A DNA stretch of 64,000 nucleotides from Wolfiporia cocos. Taxonomy: Eukaryota > Basidiomycota > Agaricomycetes > Polyporales > Phaeolaceae. Below are positions 1-10,753 of the stretch, one piece after another (within the stretch, counting starts at the first letter, position 1; every line of letters begins with the position of its first letter). The stretch covers positions 5,146,001-5,210,000 of the forward strand of contig JACCLO010000003.1 in the NCBI GenBank assembly GCA_029448655.1. Direction: 5' to 3'. The notes under the pieces are model-generated. The model was not told where the DNA came from. It saw only the letters and a list, made by a program, of their open reading frames with translations, and searched no databases. A program made the translations under genes and the position numbers.

Positions 1-212
1 GGAGGTTAGTCCGCTGAGTCATTGACATGTACGAACGTGTTATGTACGTGTTTTCATGACAGGTGGACGTATACCGCATTGTGTACATGTTATTTGGTTG
101 CGTGTACGTGTAGATGGGCGCTTAGCAGTGTAAACATCTACCAAGGTCGTAGAAATACCAGATAAATAGGTAAAATTCGGGAAAAATACTGGTATGTCCC
201 AAATCTGTGACA
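1..212 (-). mobile_element. LTR of family 4, 3' LTR fragment, cut by window start
   Basis: Read on the minus strand it begins TGTCACAGATTTGGGACAT at 212 and matches the first part of the complete family-4 LTR at 13991-14689. The bases next to it (213-220) form the purine-rich GGGGTAA that precedes every 3' LTR in this window, so it is the 3' LTR of the minus-strand element whose dUTPase tail follows. The rest lies outside the window. Confidence 0.85.
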
Positions 213-251
213 TTACCCCGTCTTCAGGTTTCATTGTCCCTAATGGAACGA

Positions 252-418
252 TTACCTCCCTGTGGAGCCGAATCCACCAGTACCACGCTTGGATTTAATC
301 TTTTCAAAGTAAGATTTTCCGTGTAGCGTAATATGCGGGTCCTTAGCAACTTCGCAGATTAGCTGGGCAATCTTATCACCGGCCCGAATATCAATAGATA
401 TGTCGGAGTGATTCCGGA
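252..418 (-). pseudogene. C-terminal dUTPase fragment of a Ty3/Gypsy pol
   Basis: The minus strand encodes the last 55 residues of a trimeric-type dUTPase: motif 4 (AGDKIAQLI) and the Gly-rich motif 5 (RGTGGFGSTGR), directly followed by a stop. dUTPase hydrolyses dUTP to dUMP and keeps uracil out of new DNA; here it is the last domain of a retrotransposon polyprotein, as in D2 and E1. The reading is cut at 418 by the element A LTR; the open frame that seems to continue to 533 is LTR sequence read antisense. The polyprotein stop is at 252-254, then about 40 bp to the LTR. It may be the missing 3' end of element B, but that element's 5' LTR is not known. Confidence 0.8.
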
Positions 419-1125
419 TGTTATGGTTATTTTGATTTTTCGAATATCGACAGAACTCACCATAGGGCGAATACGATACGGGACTTGTTGCGCAACCAAC
501 CCCCCTGGCTACTCGTGATTCTACTGGGCGCATCCCCAGTTGTACTAGTCTAAACGGCTCTTTTCATCTTTGGCAGATCCAACTCTGCTGTCGTTTCACA
601 TTCATCGTTTATTAGCTGATAGATGGCGTTCAACCGCCATCATTCCTATCCATCATCTCGGATATATCACTACATACCTATCAAACGTTTGACACTATAG
701 CGTAGATAGTATCGGTGACATCTGGAACAGACTTGACCCCTAAAACCTAACGAAGTATATAAACTCATGTATTTACTGTCGAGGCTCTTCAGCTCGACCT
801 TGTTGTATTAACAAGAAGTCTTATACTCGTTCTCAAACGTAGGAAACTACGCTCAGTATTTCTCACTCGAGCAACCGAACGACTAAGTCCTCGAAGTGCA
901 CACTGACTTCTCGGACTTAGGCGAGTCTTATATTCTATTCGACTCGCACTTGAACAGATTATATCCTCTAACGCGTATTGGATATTAACCGATCTCCTAA
1001 GGACTTCACTTAGGACCCAAAGGCATCTAACGAGTATTTGCCTTGCATACGGCTACACACCTACGTGCAGAAGAACGATCTATATTCGCGACTCGAATAT
1101 ACGAACGGGTATTCGACCCGTAACA
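419..1125 (+). mobile_element. 5' LTR of element A (LTR family 1)
   Basis: A 707-bp LTR starting TGTTATGG and ending CCGTAACA. Two more copies, both minus-strand and both solo, lie at 15649-16355 and 17953-18658, which fixes the ends. A TATA box (TATATAAA) is at 756-763. The mRNA start is expected near 785-791, so U3 is about 370 bp. The left flank is CCGGA (414-418); no 3' LTR or second TSD exists here because element A is truncated at 5980. Confidence 0.92.
756..763 (+). promoter_or_regulatory. TATA box of element A LTR
   Basis: TATATAAA lies 28 bp upstream of the hairpin-forming GAGGCTCTTCAGCTC segment. The segment complementary to the primer-binding site begins at 791, the spacing expected if it is close to the 5' end of the transcript. 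Confidence 0.7.
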
Positions 1126-1126
1126 G

Positions 1127-1137
1127 AAGGTCGAGCT
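1127..1137 (+). promoter_or_regulatory. Self-primer binding site of element A
   Basis: AAGGTCGAGCT starts two bases after the LTR and is the exact reverse complement of AGCTCGACCTT at 791-801, inside the LTR just downstream of the TATA box. Tf1 of fission yeast primes reverse transcription in this way, with the first 11 nt of its own mRNA. This is seen in sequence; use in vivo is inferred from the family and from the five other LTR families here that show the same pairing with other sequences. Confidence 0.8.
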
Positions 1138-1159
1138 CATCACTCCCTCACCTACCACG

Positions 1160-3017
1160 GTGCAAGGGCATATGATATTTGGACCAGAATTCCCAGCACG
1201 ACTGATTGAACTCTTGCCCGAGGACATTCAGGGAGTCTACAGACTCAACCGATACGAGTGGACTGACACCATTGGAGCCTTCCGTAACCGCGGAGGAATT
1301 GTTGTCATCCCCAGAGAAGATAGGGCATCGAAGTGGGTACAAGTATACCCCTCCGCAGGAACGACCGCTTGGGAAATAACGCGTGAAGCGTTCGAACAAT
1401 TCGGAGAAATCCCTCCGATGTCAACCGCGACGTTGACCGAAAACAAAACCGAAACCATCAACAGAACCTTCAATGCCGATGGAAATACGAATCAGCCTTC
1501 GGGCGCCACAGGAATGGCAGGAATTGGGCGCATCGGAGATGATGGGAGAAATCCTGGAAACTTTACAGGAACAGATAACAGCCAGACCGGAGGACAGGAC
1601 CCTCCAGGATTTATATCTGCTTTTGCGCAGAGTGGGATTGGGTCTATGTCTGGAGGAGCAAACCTCTTTGGAAGCCCCCCACAGAACACACCCAGAATGG
1701 GTAGCGGAGGAAATCCATCTTGGACTAGCCCAAGCGGAGGAATGGGAACAACAAACCCAGGAACATGGCCTTCAGGCCTATTTGGACGAACCTCCGCAAA
1801 TACAAGCGGAGGAGGATTGGGAGGAAACTTCGGACTCGGAGGAGGGAATGCCCCCCCTCCTGGAGGACTTGGAGGAGGAACCCCCACGAACCTCGGAGGA
1901 GGAAACCCTGGAGGAGGAAACCCAGGGAACCCCGGAGGAAATCCAGGAAACCCGGGTGGAGGATACCCGGGAGGAGGAGGACCCCCAGGGGGACCGTCAC
2001 CACCGAATGTGCCGCAGCCTCAACCTCTGGCGCCGAACCGGTATTACCGACCCCCAATGATAAAGATCAATCCCCCAGACGTATTCGACGGGGAACGATC
2101 CGACATGCAGAACTTCATAAACCAGTGCAATTCCTGGTTTACGATGTACGAAACGTCATTCCAGAACCACGTTCAGAGAGTGATCTTTATCCTCTCTTAT
2201 AATTCGAACAAGGAGAAAACGGGCCAATGGAAACAGAATTATCACCGGGTTTATACGAACCCCCAGACAAAACGATTGTTCCCGCCTAGCCTTGAACAGT
2301 TTGATGCAGATTTCCAGAAAGCCTTCGGAGCCATCGAAGAGGTACAGAAGGCGCGGAAGAAAATCCTGGACGTAACCCAGGACAGGAAGGACATCGATGA
2401 TTATATCACCGAGTTCAACAACTTGGCCGGAAAGGCCCAGTACGATCGATACGGACGGAAACGCATTGCTCATAACCCTCTTCGAGAAAGGGTTACCCGA
2501 ACATACGACCCGATATATCATCGGCATTCGGCCGCTAGCAGCGACCATTGATGAATGGCAGTCCGCTGCCTCGTACTATGAAAATACGTACAAGATATTC
2601 TTGAAACGGGATAAACTGTTTGTCAAGAAAAAGGCTTGGCAAGCCTCGAACCAGAACGGCGGATGCACTAGTGCTCCGCAGACACCCACACCGAAAGATC
2701 CGAATGCGATGGATGTAGATCGAATGACCACCCAGGAAAGGGACGATCACATCAAGAAGGGAAAATGTTTCACCTGTCATCAGCCAGGGCATATGTTGCG
2801 AGACTGCCCAAAGAGGCCGAGGAAGCCAGCCCGCCCTAGGCGGACTACTCGAAAAACTGAAGAAGAAGAAGCCGAGCAAGAAGCTCGCATTGAAGAAGTC
2901 TCTGAGGAAGAGACTGAATACATCACCGCTAACAGGGCGGTCACAGCAATTAGGGCTCTAAAAGCCAAGAACCCCGAGCTCCTAGCACGGCTCGTAGAAG
3001 AACAGGATTTTGCCTAG
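1160..3017 (+). pseudogene. gag: gag of element A, frameshifted, Gly/Pro/Asn-rich
   Basis: Gag forms the virus-like particle and binds the genomic RNA. The first part (1160-about 2460) has a folded N-terminal stretch of about 90 residues and then roughly 190 residues dominated by G, P, N and S, with runs such as GGNPGNPGG. A capsid-like region follows (PPDVFDGERSDMQNFINQC and onward). Near 2460 the frame must shift by one base for the protein to continue (ALLITLFEKGLPEHTTRYI, then a CX2CX4HX4C zinc knuckle, CFTCHQPGHMLRDC, at about 2767-2811), ending at 3017 after an acidic tail. The shift lies inside a domain, so I read it as a disabling indel. No ORF0 precedes this gag, unlike D, E and F. 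Confidence 0.85.
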
Positions 3018-3022
3018 GAGGG

Positions 3023-3631
3023 AAGCCCACGGTCTTACCCTCCGAGAAAGCAGCGCATGTAATTACCTCGTTCGAGAAGAATCGATCCCTCTTCATCCCG
3101 GTAATCATGACGCTGGCAAAACCCGTGAAGTGCAATGCACTAATCGACTCAGGAGCAATGTCGAACCTGATCCACAGCAGAGTGGTAGAAAAATACAAGG
3201 TGCCCACGCAACCCTTGAAGAACCCGATCATTGTCAAAAATGTTGACGGAACAGAAAACAAAGATGGGCGAATAGACCGAGAAGCCACCATACTACTACG
3301 ATATCCAAAGACCCAGAAAACGCGAAAAGTCCGATTCCTGGTAGGATCAATCGGAACAGAGAATATGATTCTAGGGTATGGATGGCTAAAAGACGAAAAC
3401 CCCACAATCGACTGGAAGGACCAAACAGTCGATGTACGATTGATGCTAGGGGCAGAAGAACAGAAACAGGAAACCACGATCCGAATGGATACGGTAGAAA
3501 TGGTAGTTGCCCCAGACCAGAAGGAAAAATTCCAACAAGGGGGACCCAAGAAGCTGCAGGGTACGACCTTTACGCCGCAGAAGAAACCGAGATTCCTGCC
3601 GGAGGATGGAAACTCGTCTCCACAGGAGTAA
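3023..3631 (+). pseudogene. pro: Aspartic protease of element A
   Basis: A retropepsin-like domain with the active-site motif ALIDSGA (about 3140-3160) and the later hydrophobic-Gly segment MILGYGWL. It would cleave the Gag and Pol precursors in the particle. Its frame lies at -1 relative to the gag frame that ends at 3017 and is open upstream of that stop, so a -1 frameshift could join them. I see no standard slippery heptamer at the overlap. The frame stays open through the start of the dUTPase, which is read in the next -1 frame. No Met start is evident; 3107 is only the first ATG. Confidence 0.75.
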
Positions 3632-5856
3632 AAATGAAGATCCCGAAGGGATCATATGGAAGGTTGGCCGGACGATCAGGCAACACCCTCAGACACGGAT
3701 TGGTAGTACAAGCCGGAGTCATAGACTCGGACTACCGAGGAGACGTCGGAGCCATCGTCTTCAACTACTCAGACAAGGCACATAGAATTATCCCGGGCAT
3801 GCGAATAGCCCAGATAATTTTCGAACGGCACCTCACCCCCGACATTATAGAGGTTGAAGACCTAGATGAAACAGAACGAGGGGAGAAAGGGTTTGGATCC
3901 ACGGACCAGCCAGAAGAAACAGCACAGCGGCTCCATACTCCCGAAGAGTACGAAGCGATCCGACGCTTTGCAAAAGATAACCCTAGGATCATAGGAAAGA
4001 AAGGGGAGACGCGAAAGAAGTTCCGAACAAAGATACAAATCATCAACACTGTCAGGAAAGCACTGACGAAATCCCAGGAATTCGCGCAGAAAACCCCCGA
4101 ACCAGAACGAACGATTGAGGAGATGGTCCCGAAACACCTGCTGGACTTCGCCAAGGTGTTCAGCAAGGAGTCCGCAGCAGCGTTTCCCCCGTCGAGACCA
4201 TGGGATCACGCAATCGAATTAAAACCCGATTTCGTGCCGAAAGACTGCAAAGTCTATGCACTCTCGCCTAAAGAGCAACAGGCGCTGGACGAATTCCTTA
4301 AAGAAAATTTGGCCAAGGGATTCATAGTCCCTTCAAAATCCCCGATGGCGTCACCGTTCTTTTTCGTTCGAAAAAAAGACAGCGGCCTACGACCCTGTCA
4401 AGATTATCGATATCTGAACGAAGGGACGATAAAGAACGTCTATCCCTTGCCACTGATCTCAGAGGTCCTGGAAAAACTAAAAGGAGCAAAGATCTTCACA
4501 AAAATGGACCTTAGAGTGGGATACAACAACGTGCGGATCAAGAAGGGAGACGAATGGAAAGCAGCCTTCAAAACAAACCGAGGGTTGTATGAGCCCACAG
4601 TTATGTTTTTTGGATTGTGCAACGCACCCGGAACCTTTCAGGCAATGATGAATGAAATCCTGAAAGAAAAAATTCTCGAAGGATGGGTGCTTGTTTATAT
4701 GGACGACATCCTCGTTTTCTCAGAAGATGAGAAAACACACAAAGAACGGGAACGACGGATCCTTCAGAAATTAGTGGACAACCACCTCTTTGTGAAACCC
4801 GAGAAATGCGCCTTTGGCGTCGACCGAGTTGAGTTCCTAGGGCTGGTCATCACCCCGGGGAACATCCAGATGGACCCAGAGAAACTCAACGGGATTAAAG
4901 AATGGCCGACTCCCCAAAATCTCAAGGAAGTCAGATCCTTCCTAGGGTTTGCGAACTTCTATCAAAAACTCATCGACCACTACTCAACGCACGCACGACC
5001 CCTGGTAGACCTCACAAAAACGGTCACAGGAACGGGGTTCCAGTGGATGGACAAAGAACAGAGAGCGTTCGACTTCATGAAGCAGGCATTCACAAGGGCG
5101 CCCGCGCTAGGAACACCAGACAAGGAAAAACCATTCATCTTCATCCTCGAACCAGATGCATCTCAGTTCGCCACAGGAGCAGTGCTGAAACAAACAGATG
5201 AAACAGGGCGCAAACGACCAGTAGGATATCTCTCACAATCCCTGACATCAACAGAACAGAACTACAAAATCTACGATCGCGAACTACTCGGAATAGTCCG
5301 AGCATTAGAAGAATGGCGGCACCTATTGGAAGGAGCACCGCATCGGATCTTGATCCGAAGTGATCATCAGAACCTGACGTACTGGAGAAGCGCAAATCGG
5401 CGACAAGCGAGATGGCATCTATTCCTTTCACAATTCAACCTGAAATTGCAGCACGTCCCCGGAAGGAAACTAGTCATGGCTGACACACTTTCCAGGTTGT
5501 ACCACCTGGACAAAAGCAACGAGGACAACGAGGGAATCACCATGATTCCAGACGAACTCGTCGTCCTTGCAATCCAGATCCCGATCATTGATCGAATCAA
5601 GAACGCCAACGATCGAGATGAATCTGCGGAACAGGCGATCCGTGCTCTAGGGGGCACAGGCGAATTCCCCGTGAGAACCACTGCAGATGAATGGCAACAA
5701 ACGGATGGAATACTGCTCTACAGGGGCAGGATGTACGTGCCAAAAGACGAGGACCTTCGATGGGACGTCATCTCAAAATATCACAACACGATCCCGGCCG
5801 GAGGATCTGGGGTACAACAGTACAGGTTACGACCCACTTCTGGTGGCCTGACATGA
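3535..5856 (+). pseudogene. pol: dUTPase - reverse transcriptase - RNase H of element A
   Basis: One open frame (usable from 3382) encodes a dUTPase at about 3549-3902 with all five motifs: AGYDLYAAE, AGRSGN, AGVIDSDYRGD (catalytic Asp), GMRIAQII and RGEKGFGST. Then comes a Ty3-type RT (SPMASPFFFVRKKD, FTKMDLRVGYNNVRI, catalytic YMDD at about 4699-4710, GLVITPGNIQMDP) and RNase H (EPDASQFATGAVL, YDRELLGIVRALEEWRHLL, SDHQNLTYW). The dUTPase stands between protease and RT, whereas D2 and E1 carry theirs after the chromodomain. Motif 2 is odd (usual PRSGLA). The frame ends at 5856 because of an indel inside the integrase zinc finger, so the copy is dead. Confidence 0.88.
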
Positions 5857-5980
5857 GAACAATGATAGCGGAATACGTCCGGGGCTGTGCAATTTGTCAA
5901 CAGATGAAACCTGATAGGAATCCGCTAAAACCCCCTTTGCAACCAATACCGACACGGGAAGATGCCTTCCCCTTCTCACA
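5800..5980 (+). pseudogene. Integrase N-terminal zinc-finger remnant of element A
   Basis: In the frame ending at 5982 the translation shows THFWWPDMRTMIAEYVRGCAICQQMK, the second half of the HHCC integrase zinc finger, followed by the linker PLQPIP. The upstream His half is read in the RT frame, so a frameshift separates them. At 5980 the sequence passes without spacer into the minus-strand integrase of element B; the catalytic core, any chromodomain and the 3' LTR of A are missing. Confidence 0.8.
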
Positions 5981-7906
5981 GTAGAACGGCGAATACTTGG
6001 TGGTTTCTGACGCCACGTTGTTGTATGCGAACTCGGCTGTTGGGAGTAATTGGCTCCAATTGTCTTTCTCGTAGGAGTTGACGTAACAGCGTAAATATTG
6101 TTCCAACATTTGATTCGTTCGTTCTGTTTGTCCATCAGTTTGGGGATGATAGGCGGTAGTCATGGATCGTTGTATGCCAAGTTGGGAGCACCATTCTCCG
6201 AATAGTTTCGAGGAGGATTGAACGCCTCTGTCCGATATGATCTGCTTAGGTAATCCGTGTAACGGGTAGAATCTGCCGTATAAGATAGTGGCAAGATCCT
6301 TGGTACTGAATTTAGCATTGATTGGGTAGAAACGGGCTCGTTTGGTTAGGCGATTGACTACTACCATGATTGCATCGTAGGTAGACTTGTTGAACATGGA
6401 TTTTGGAAGATACATGATGAAGTCACAAGTGATAACTTCCCATGGTCCTTCTGGGACGGGGTTGGGCTGGAGCATGCCGTAACGCTTCTCAGGCCGGTTC
6501 TTCATCCGTTGACATGTGTCGCATGCTTGTACGTACTTCTTGACATCGGTTGTCATTAATGGCCAATAATAGTTCTGTGTGATGAGTTCGTACGTCTTCC
6601 ATCGGCTGAAGTGACCGGCAGAAGGGTGGTCGTGATGGGCTTCCATCAGACGTTGTCGTAACTCTGGAACCTTTGGGACATAGACTTTTCCGCGTCGTAA
6701 TAGAAGACCATTCTCGTAATCCCATTCTGCGAGGTCTTTCTTGAATTCTCTAGGACTAGATGAGAGAAGTTGTTTATAGTCCTTGGTTACTTCATCTGAT
6801 AGCAACGCTTTGCGGATTTCTTCCATGAGTTTATCATCCTCGTTTGAGTTGACAGTAGGGTTATGGGCGGATTCGTTAGCGTGAATGGCAAGTTCATGCG
6901 CGAAAAATTCTGGTTTCAGAAGTATCTGATCGCGATTATCGTTTTCCACCCCCTCTTCATGGTCTGGCCTCCTGGACAGGGGATCTGTGGTAAGAATTAT
7001 TTTTCCAGGCTTATGGTATAGCTTAAAATTGAAGCGGGTGAGGTAAAGTGCCCATCGGGCTTGCCGGCGTGTGAGCTTCTGCGTGGTTCGGAAGTACGTA
7101 AGATTTAGGTGATCTGTCCATACTTCGAACGGTTCCTTATGGCCTTCGAGATAGTGACGCCATTCTTCTAGGGCTTGTATGATGCCTAGAAGTTCCTTGT
7201 CGTATATCTCATAGTTCCGTTCCGGAGCTGTCATGGTCTTTGAGAAGAACGCCACGGGATGATACATCTTGTCAGATGTGTCAAGTTGTGATAGGACGGC
7301 TCCAGTTGCAAAGTCTGATGCATCGGACTCTACTCGGAATGAGTTGGGGATCCGGAGGATCGGTGCGGTTGTGAAGGCTCGCTTGAGAGTCTCGAACGCT
7401 TCCTGTTGGGGTGCTTCCCAAGACCACGGAGTGTCTTTCTTGGTCAGCGCTGTCAATGGTCTGGCCACCTTGGAGAAGTCCTTGATAAATCGCCTATAGA
7501 AATTGGCGAATCCGATGAAGGCCTGGACTTCCTTTACTTTCCGAGGTATCGGCCATGATTGAACTCCATCATACTTCTTTTGATCCATCTCGACCTTTCC
7601 TTTGGAAATGATCATGCCGAGATACTCGATCGAACTTTGTTCAAAGAAGCATTTTTCTGGTTTGGCGAACAGATCGCACTCACGGAGCCTTTTCAGGACC
7701 GCTTTTACGAGTTTGTGATGTTCAGCCAGGTCGTTGCCGAAAATCAGAATGTCGTCTAGATAAACGACCGATTGGATAAAGTCTTCTAGAACCGTATTCA
7801 TCATTGCTTGGAAGGTTCCGGGTGCGTTACAGAAACCGAAGTACATAACAGTGGCTTCGAATAGTCCATGGTGCATGATAAACGCCGTTTTCCATTCGTC
7901 GCCCTT
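5981..7906 (-). pseudogene. pol: Element B pol, C-terminal part: RT, RNase H, integrase
   Basis: Reading from 7906 downward: RT palm (GDEWKTAFIMHHGLFEATV, MYFGFCNAPGTFQAMMN, catalytic YLDD in VVYLDDILIFGND), connection, RNase H (VESDASDFATGAVLSQ, EIYDKELLGIIQALEEW), integrase HHCC finger (HHDHPSAGHFSRWKTYEL, CDTCQRMKNRPEK) and catalytic core (TCDFIMYLP, ISDRGVQSSSKLF, TDGQTERTNQMLEQYL). The frame is open to the junction at 5981, where the core is cut off at SETTKYSPFY and fused to element A in the opposite direction. Compared with D2 and E1 about 600 residues (chromodomain, dUTPase) are missing. Two residues are absent just before YLDD relative to its relatives. Confidence 0.9.
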
Positions 7907-8986
7907 TGTCACAGATTTATCTGGGGCTTACAGCATTTTTCCTATGATTATAGCAATTTATCCGGGATTTATACGTCTAACTACCAGTTATCTATGGGTT
8001 AACTCCCATTGCCATACGACAAGCTCTTAACTGGGCTTATAAACCACATGACTAGCTTACATAACGCTACGGTGCATCCACGTCCAATAGCAACACTACC
8101 GCTATGTCATAATGGTCTCGCCCGTCAGAGCAAGACCAGCCACGTCATAGACCGTAGATCATAATGATAGGCCGAGCGCGGCACGCTCACATAATAATGT
8201 CCACACGTACAAACAGTGCCTCACGGCCTTGTACTATTGGGTCGGCCTTCACGGCTTCCCACGCGCCATAAGATCCTTGATCACAATGGCACCTCAGGCG
8301 CGCCACGCCTTCGCATAATAATGGCAACACGGCCAAATAGCACTATATTAGCATCAAGGCAATATCGCTATAGGCTACAGCCTTCCCGGCCTCCCACGGA
8401 CTCGGCAGTCTCCAAGTCCCGGGCTTCTGCCATCACGGCGTTGCCCAAACACCGGTCCTCGCCTCACGGCTAAGACCAACACATGTCCCGGTTACCTTTC
8501 GGTCTGGACATATCACATGCTACGGTACCTATCGGTCCAATAGCATAATGACCTCGGCATCTCGACTTGGTCATCCAACGAAGCACGGCCAATCGCCATT
8601 ATACCTCACGGTATCCGGCAACCGGCTTCCCCTATACCCAGGCTGTGCCCGCTTTATCACAACAACAAGACATAACCCCTCTCATACGATTGGTTCAGCC
8701 ATTAGGGCCAGCCACGGCCATTCTATGTAGAGTCCATAAACAGTAGATAAGATAAGCTTCGCCACTTGGCAAAGCCACATAACCCGGTAAGGCCATAGCT
8801 ATATAGTAGCACGTGCCCTCCCGATACACATGTATATAAGGACCTGGCTAGACGCCACTAATCCTTAGTTCTATTATTCTCGGCTTGCGCCATAGAATAA
8901 CCTCACTTCTGCTGCACTTGACTGGCTACTCCGTCCGCCTATATCCTCAACACATAGGTGGTGAGTCCCACAGCTAGTCTGTGTCA
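7907..8986 (+). mobile_element. Solo LTR, family 2, TSD CCCTT
   Basis: A 1,080-bp LTR from TGTCACAGATTTATCTGGGG to CTGTGTCA. The 5-bp duplication CCCTT is at 7902-7906 and 8987-8991. It splits the RT gene of element B; the minus-strand protein resumes exactly after one TSD copy. Same family as the LTRs of element G. A GTGAGT donor-like site lies 25-30 bp before its end. Small open frames within it are not conserved genes. Confidence 0.95.
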
Positions 8987-10076
8987 CCCTTCTTGATCCG
9001 AACATTGTTATAGCCCCATCGTAGATCGATTGTGGTAAAGATAGATGCTTGGACTAGTTGATCGATGAGATCGGATATTTGGGGTATGGGATATTTGTTT
9101 TGTACGGTGATTTCGTTGAGTTTCCTGTAATCTACAAGCATCCGGAGACCTCCGTCTTTCTTTTTTACGAAAAAGACGGGCGATGCAAACGGGGATTTCG
9201 ATGGTACAATATAACCTTTTCGGAGTTCCTCATTGATCCATTGATCTAGGGAATTGCATTCTGTGGGACCCATTGGGTATGGCTTAGCTGAGCGGGGGAA
9301 TTCTGCGCCTTCTTTAATTTCGATGGCATGGTCGAAGTGTTTTCAAGTCGGCATCCTGTCGGATGCTTTGTGACTAAACACTGTGGGACCAAATTCGTGG
9401 TATTCCTTGGGGACTAGAGACTTCCACTTGTCAGTGTCAAGGGTCTCATCGTCCGGGCTTGAGTTAATTTCTGCTACTAGTTGTGCTAGCAGTGCTGCGT
9501 CCTTATCGTCTAGGGTCTCCACCCAATTGACAAAAGGGTTTTAGGTATCTTCCTTTCCGATGATATCTATTGGAAGATCCCAGAGAGTTTCCTCTTGTTG
9601 GCTGTTTTCGTCGAGGTAGTCATCCTCGACCAAAGGCCGCGGTGGCCTGTTTTTCTTGGCATGGGCGCAATTTCGATTGATAATGCATGCAACGGGAGTA
9701 ATCCATTTGACTTGTTGCCCAGTCAAAGTGTGGATTGTGCTTATGTAACCAATTGTGTCCCAATATGATATCCTGTCCTCCTGATTTAATTACGTGGAGA
9801 GCAATAGTCTCTTTATGCTCTCCATGTTGGAGATATGCCTTTACGAGCTCGTTGATCTCGCCGTGCTCATTGTAGGTACCATCTGCGTTTTTGACCTTAA
9901 AGGGTATAGGAAGGGGATTGGTTAGGAGCTTATGCTTTTCGACAAATTCTTTATCGATAGTGCTTAGAGACGCTCCCAAGTCGATTAATGCCAAAGCTTG
10001 CACTTGTTGACCATATACCCAGAGAGTCACGTTAATTCGAAAGGATTCTTTTGGGTTTCGCGCGTTATTAACGTAT
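8987..10076 (-). pseudogene. pol: Element B pol, N-terminal part: protease and start of RT
   Basis: From 10076 downward: retropepsin (VYGQQVQALALIDLGAS, about 10020-9965), a linker, then RT to NNVRIKKGD. The protease active site is D-L-G instead of D-S-G; the Leu codon is TTG where the relatives' Ser would be TCG. There is an in-frame TGA at 9343-9345 in RMPT-stop-KHFDHA, where relatives have Arg, and a TAA at 9541-9543; one frame change near 9700 is also needed. The gene is clearly dead. At 10076 it is interrupted by an LTR of family 3b. Whether the F fragments beyond belong to the same element cannot be proved: order and strand fit. Confidence 0.85.
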
Positions 10077-10339
10077 TGTCACAAGAAATCCCAGAATAAA
10101 GGGGTTCCCTGAGGATCTATTCACCTTTATTCCACAGATATTCGCTACGATATATTACTTAGCCGCTCAAGTGGAACCGCACGTGCGTAGGTAGATAATT
10201 CCTTCACTATCTTATCTCTACAGGTCACGTGACGTTGGGAGTAGTCACAGCATAATGTAGTTATGGGTTACGGTCACAGCGTGCGCACAGACCACGCCAT
10301 TAGGGCAGGTCTTGTGCGGCGGTAGTTACTGATCCTCAT
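10077..10339 (+). mobile_element. LTR family 3b fragment (5' part)
   Basis: Begins TGTCACAAGAAATCCCAG like the reverse complement of the LTRs ending at 17408 and 19121, and follows them until the segment just before the TATA region, where it stops at about 10339 and joins the gag start of element F. The 3' half of the LTR and most of a gag gene are missing, so a deletion took both. Confidence 0.8.
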
Positions 10340-10589
10340 TCTGGTACGGACCATATGCTGGGGGAAGCAGGACTTCACTTGTGATGGCGCTGTCCAGGAT
10401 GGCTTCCCCCAACCACGTCTCATCTCGAATGATTTGGAGTCGCTCTCGTTGAGCGCGGCGAAAGCGTTGAGTGCGTTCAATGGGGGGCAGGTTCGATAGT
10501 ACCCGCGCCTGACGAGTTGGGGTCGTAAGGTTGCTTCCGCTGGGGAAAGAGGCCCTGGAGGTAGAGGTTCCTGCGTGAGTGGTCGGCAT
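10340..10589 (-). pseudogene. gag: Element F gag, N-terminal fragment
   Basis: An 83-residue stub starting MPTTHAG with a Ser/Thr/Pro/Arg-rich N-terminus. It resembles the E1 gag start in composition and in position after ORF0 (165 bp downstream here, about 180-200 bp in E1), and has a similar tail around LPPAYG. The bases before the ATG read CACAG-CACA-ATG, a possible splice acceptor as in D and E. It is cut at 10340 by the LTR 3b fragment. Confidence 0.6.
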
Positions 10590-10753
10590 TGTGCTGTGAC
10601 CAGCGCAGATAAGTCCTCTTGATCTTGGTTGAAGATAATAAAAAATGGAAATGAAATATCTTTGTCAGGATGTGAGTCATATAGTCGAGTCATGCCTTAT
10701 GCCTTTCGTTTCAGTCTTGTCAGACTATGAAGCGTTAATAACCCTTGTCAGGA

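Noticed and set aside
419..1125. Opposite orientation for LTR family 1
   Set aside because: Two copies are minus-strand, but TATA position, self-primer match and the gag that follows fix the plus orientation for element A.
1126..1145. tRNA-primed PBS
   Set aside because: No TGG-start complement of a tRNA 3' end follows the LTRs; the exact match to the own mRNA 5' region explains the sites better.
1492..1887. Pro-rich open frame on the minus strand
   Set aside because: It is the antisense of the Gly-rich gag of element A; codon structure follows the sense gene.
8216..8473. Open frame repeated at 25253, 33778 and 38736
   Set aside because: It is part of the family-2 LTR, is broken differently in each copy, and has no start or domain consistent with a gene.
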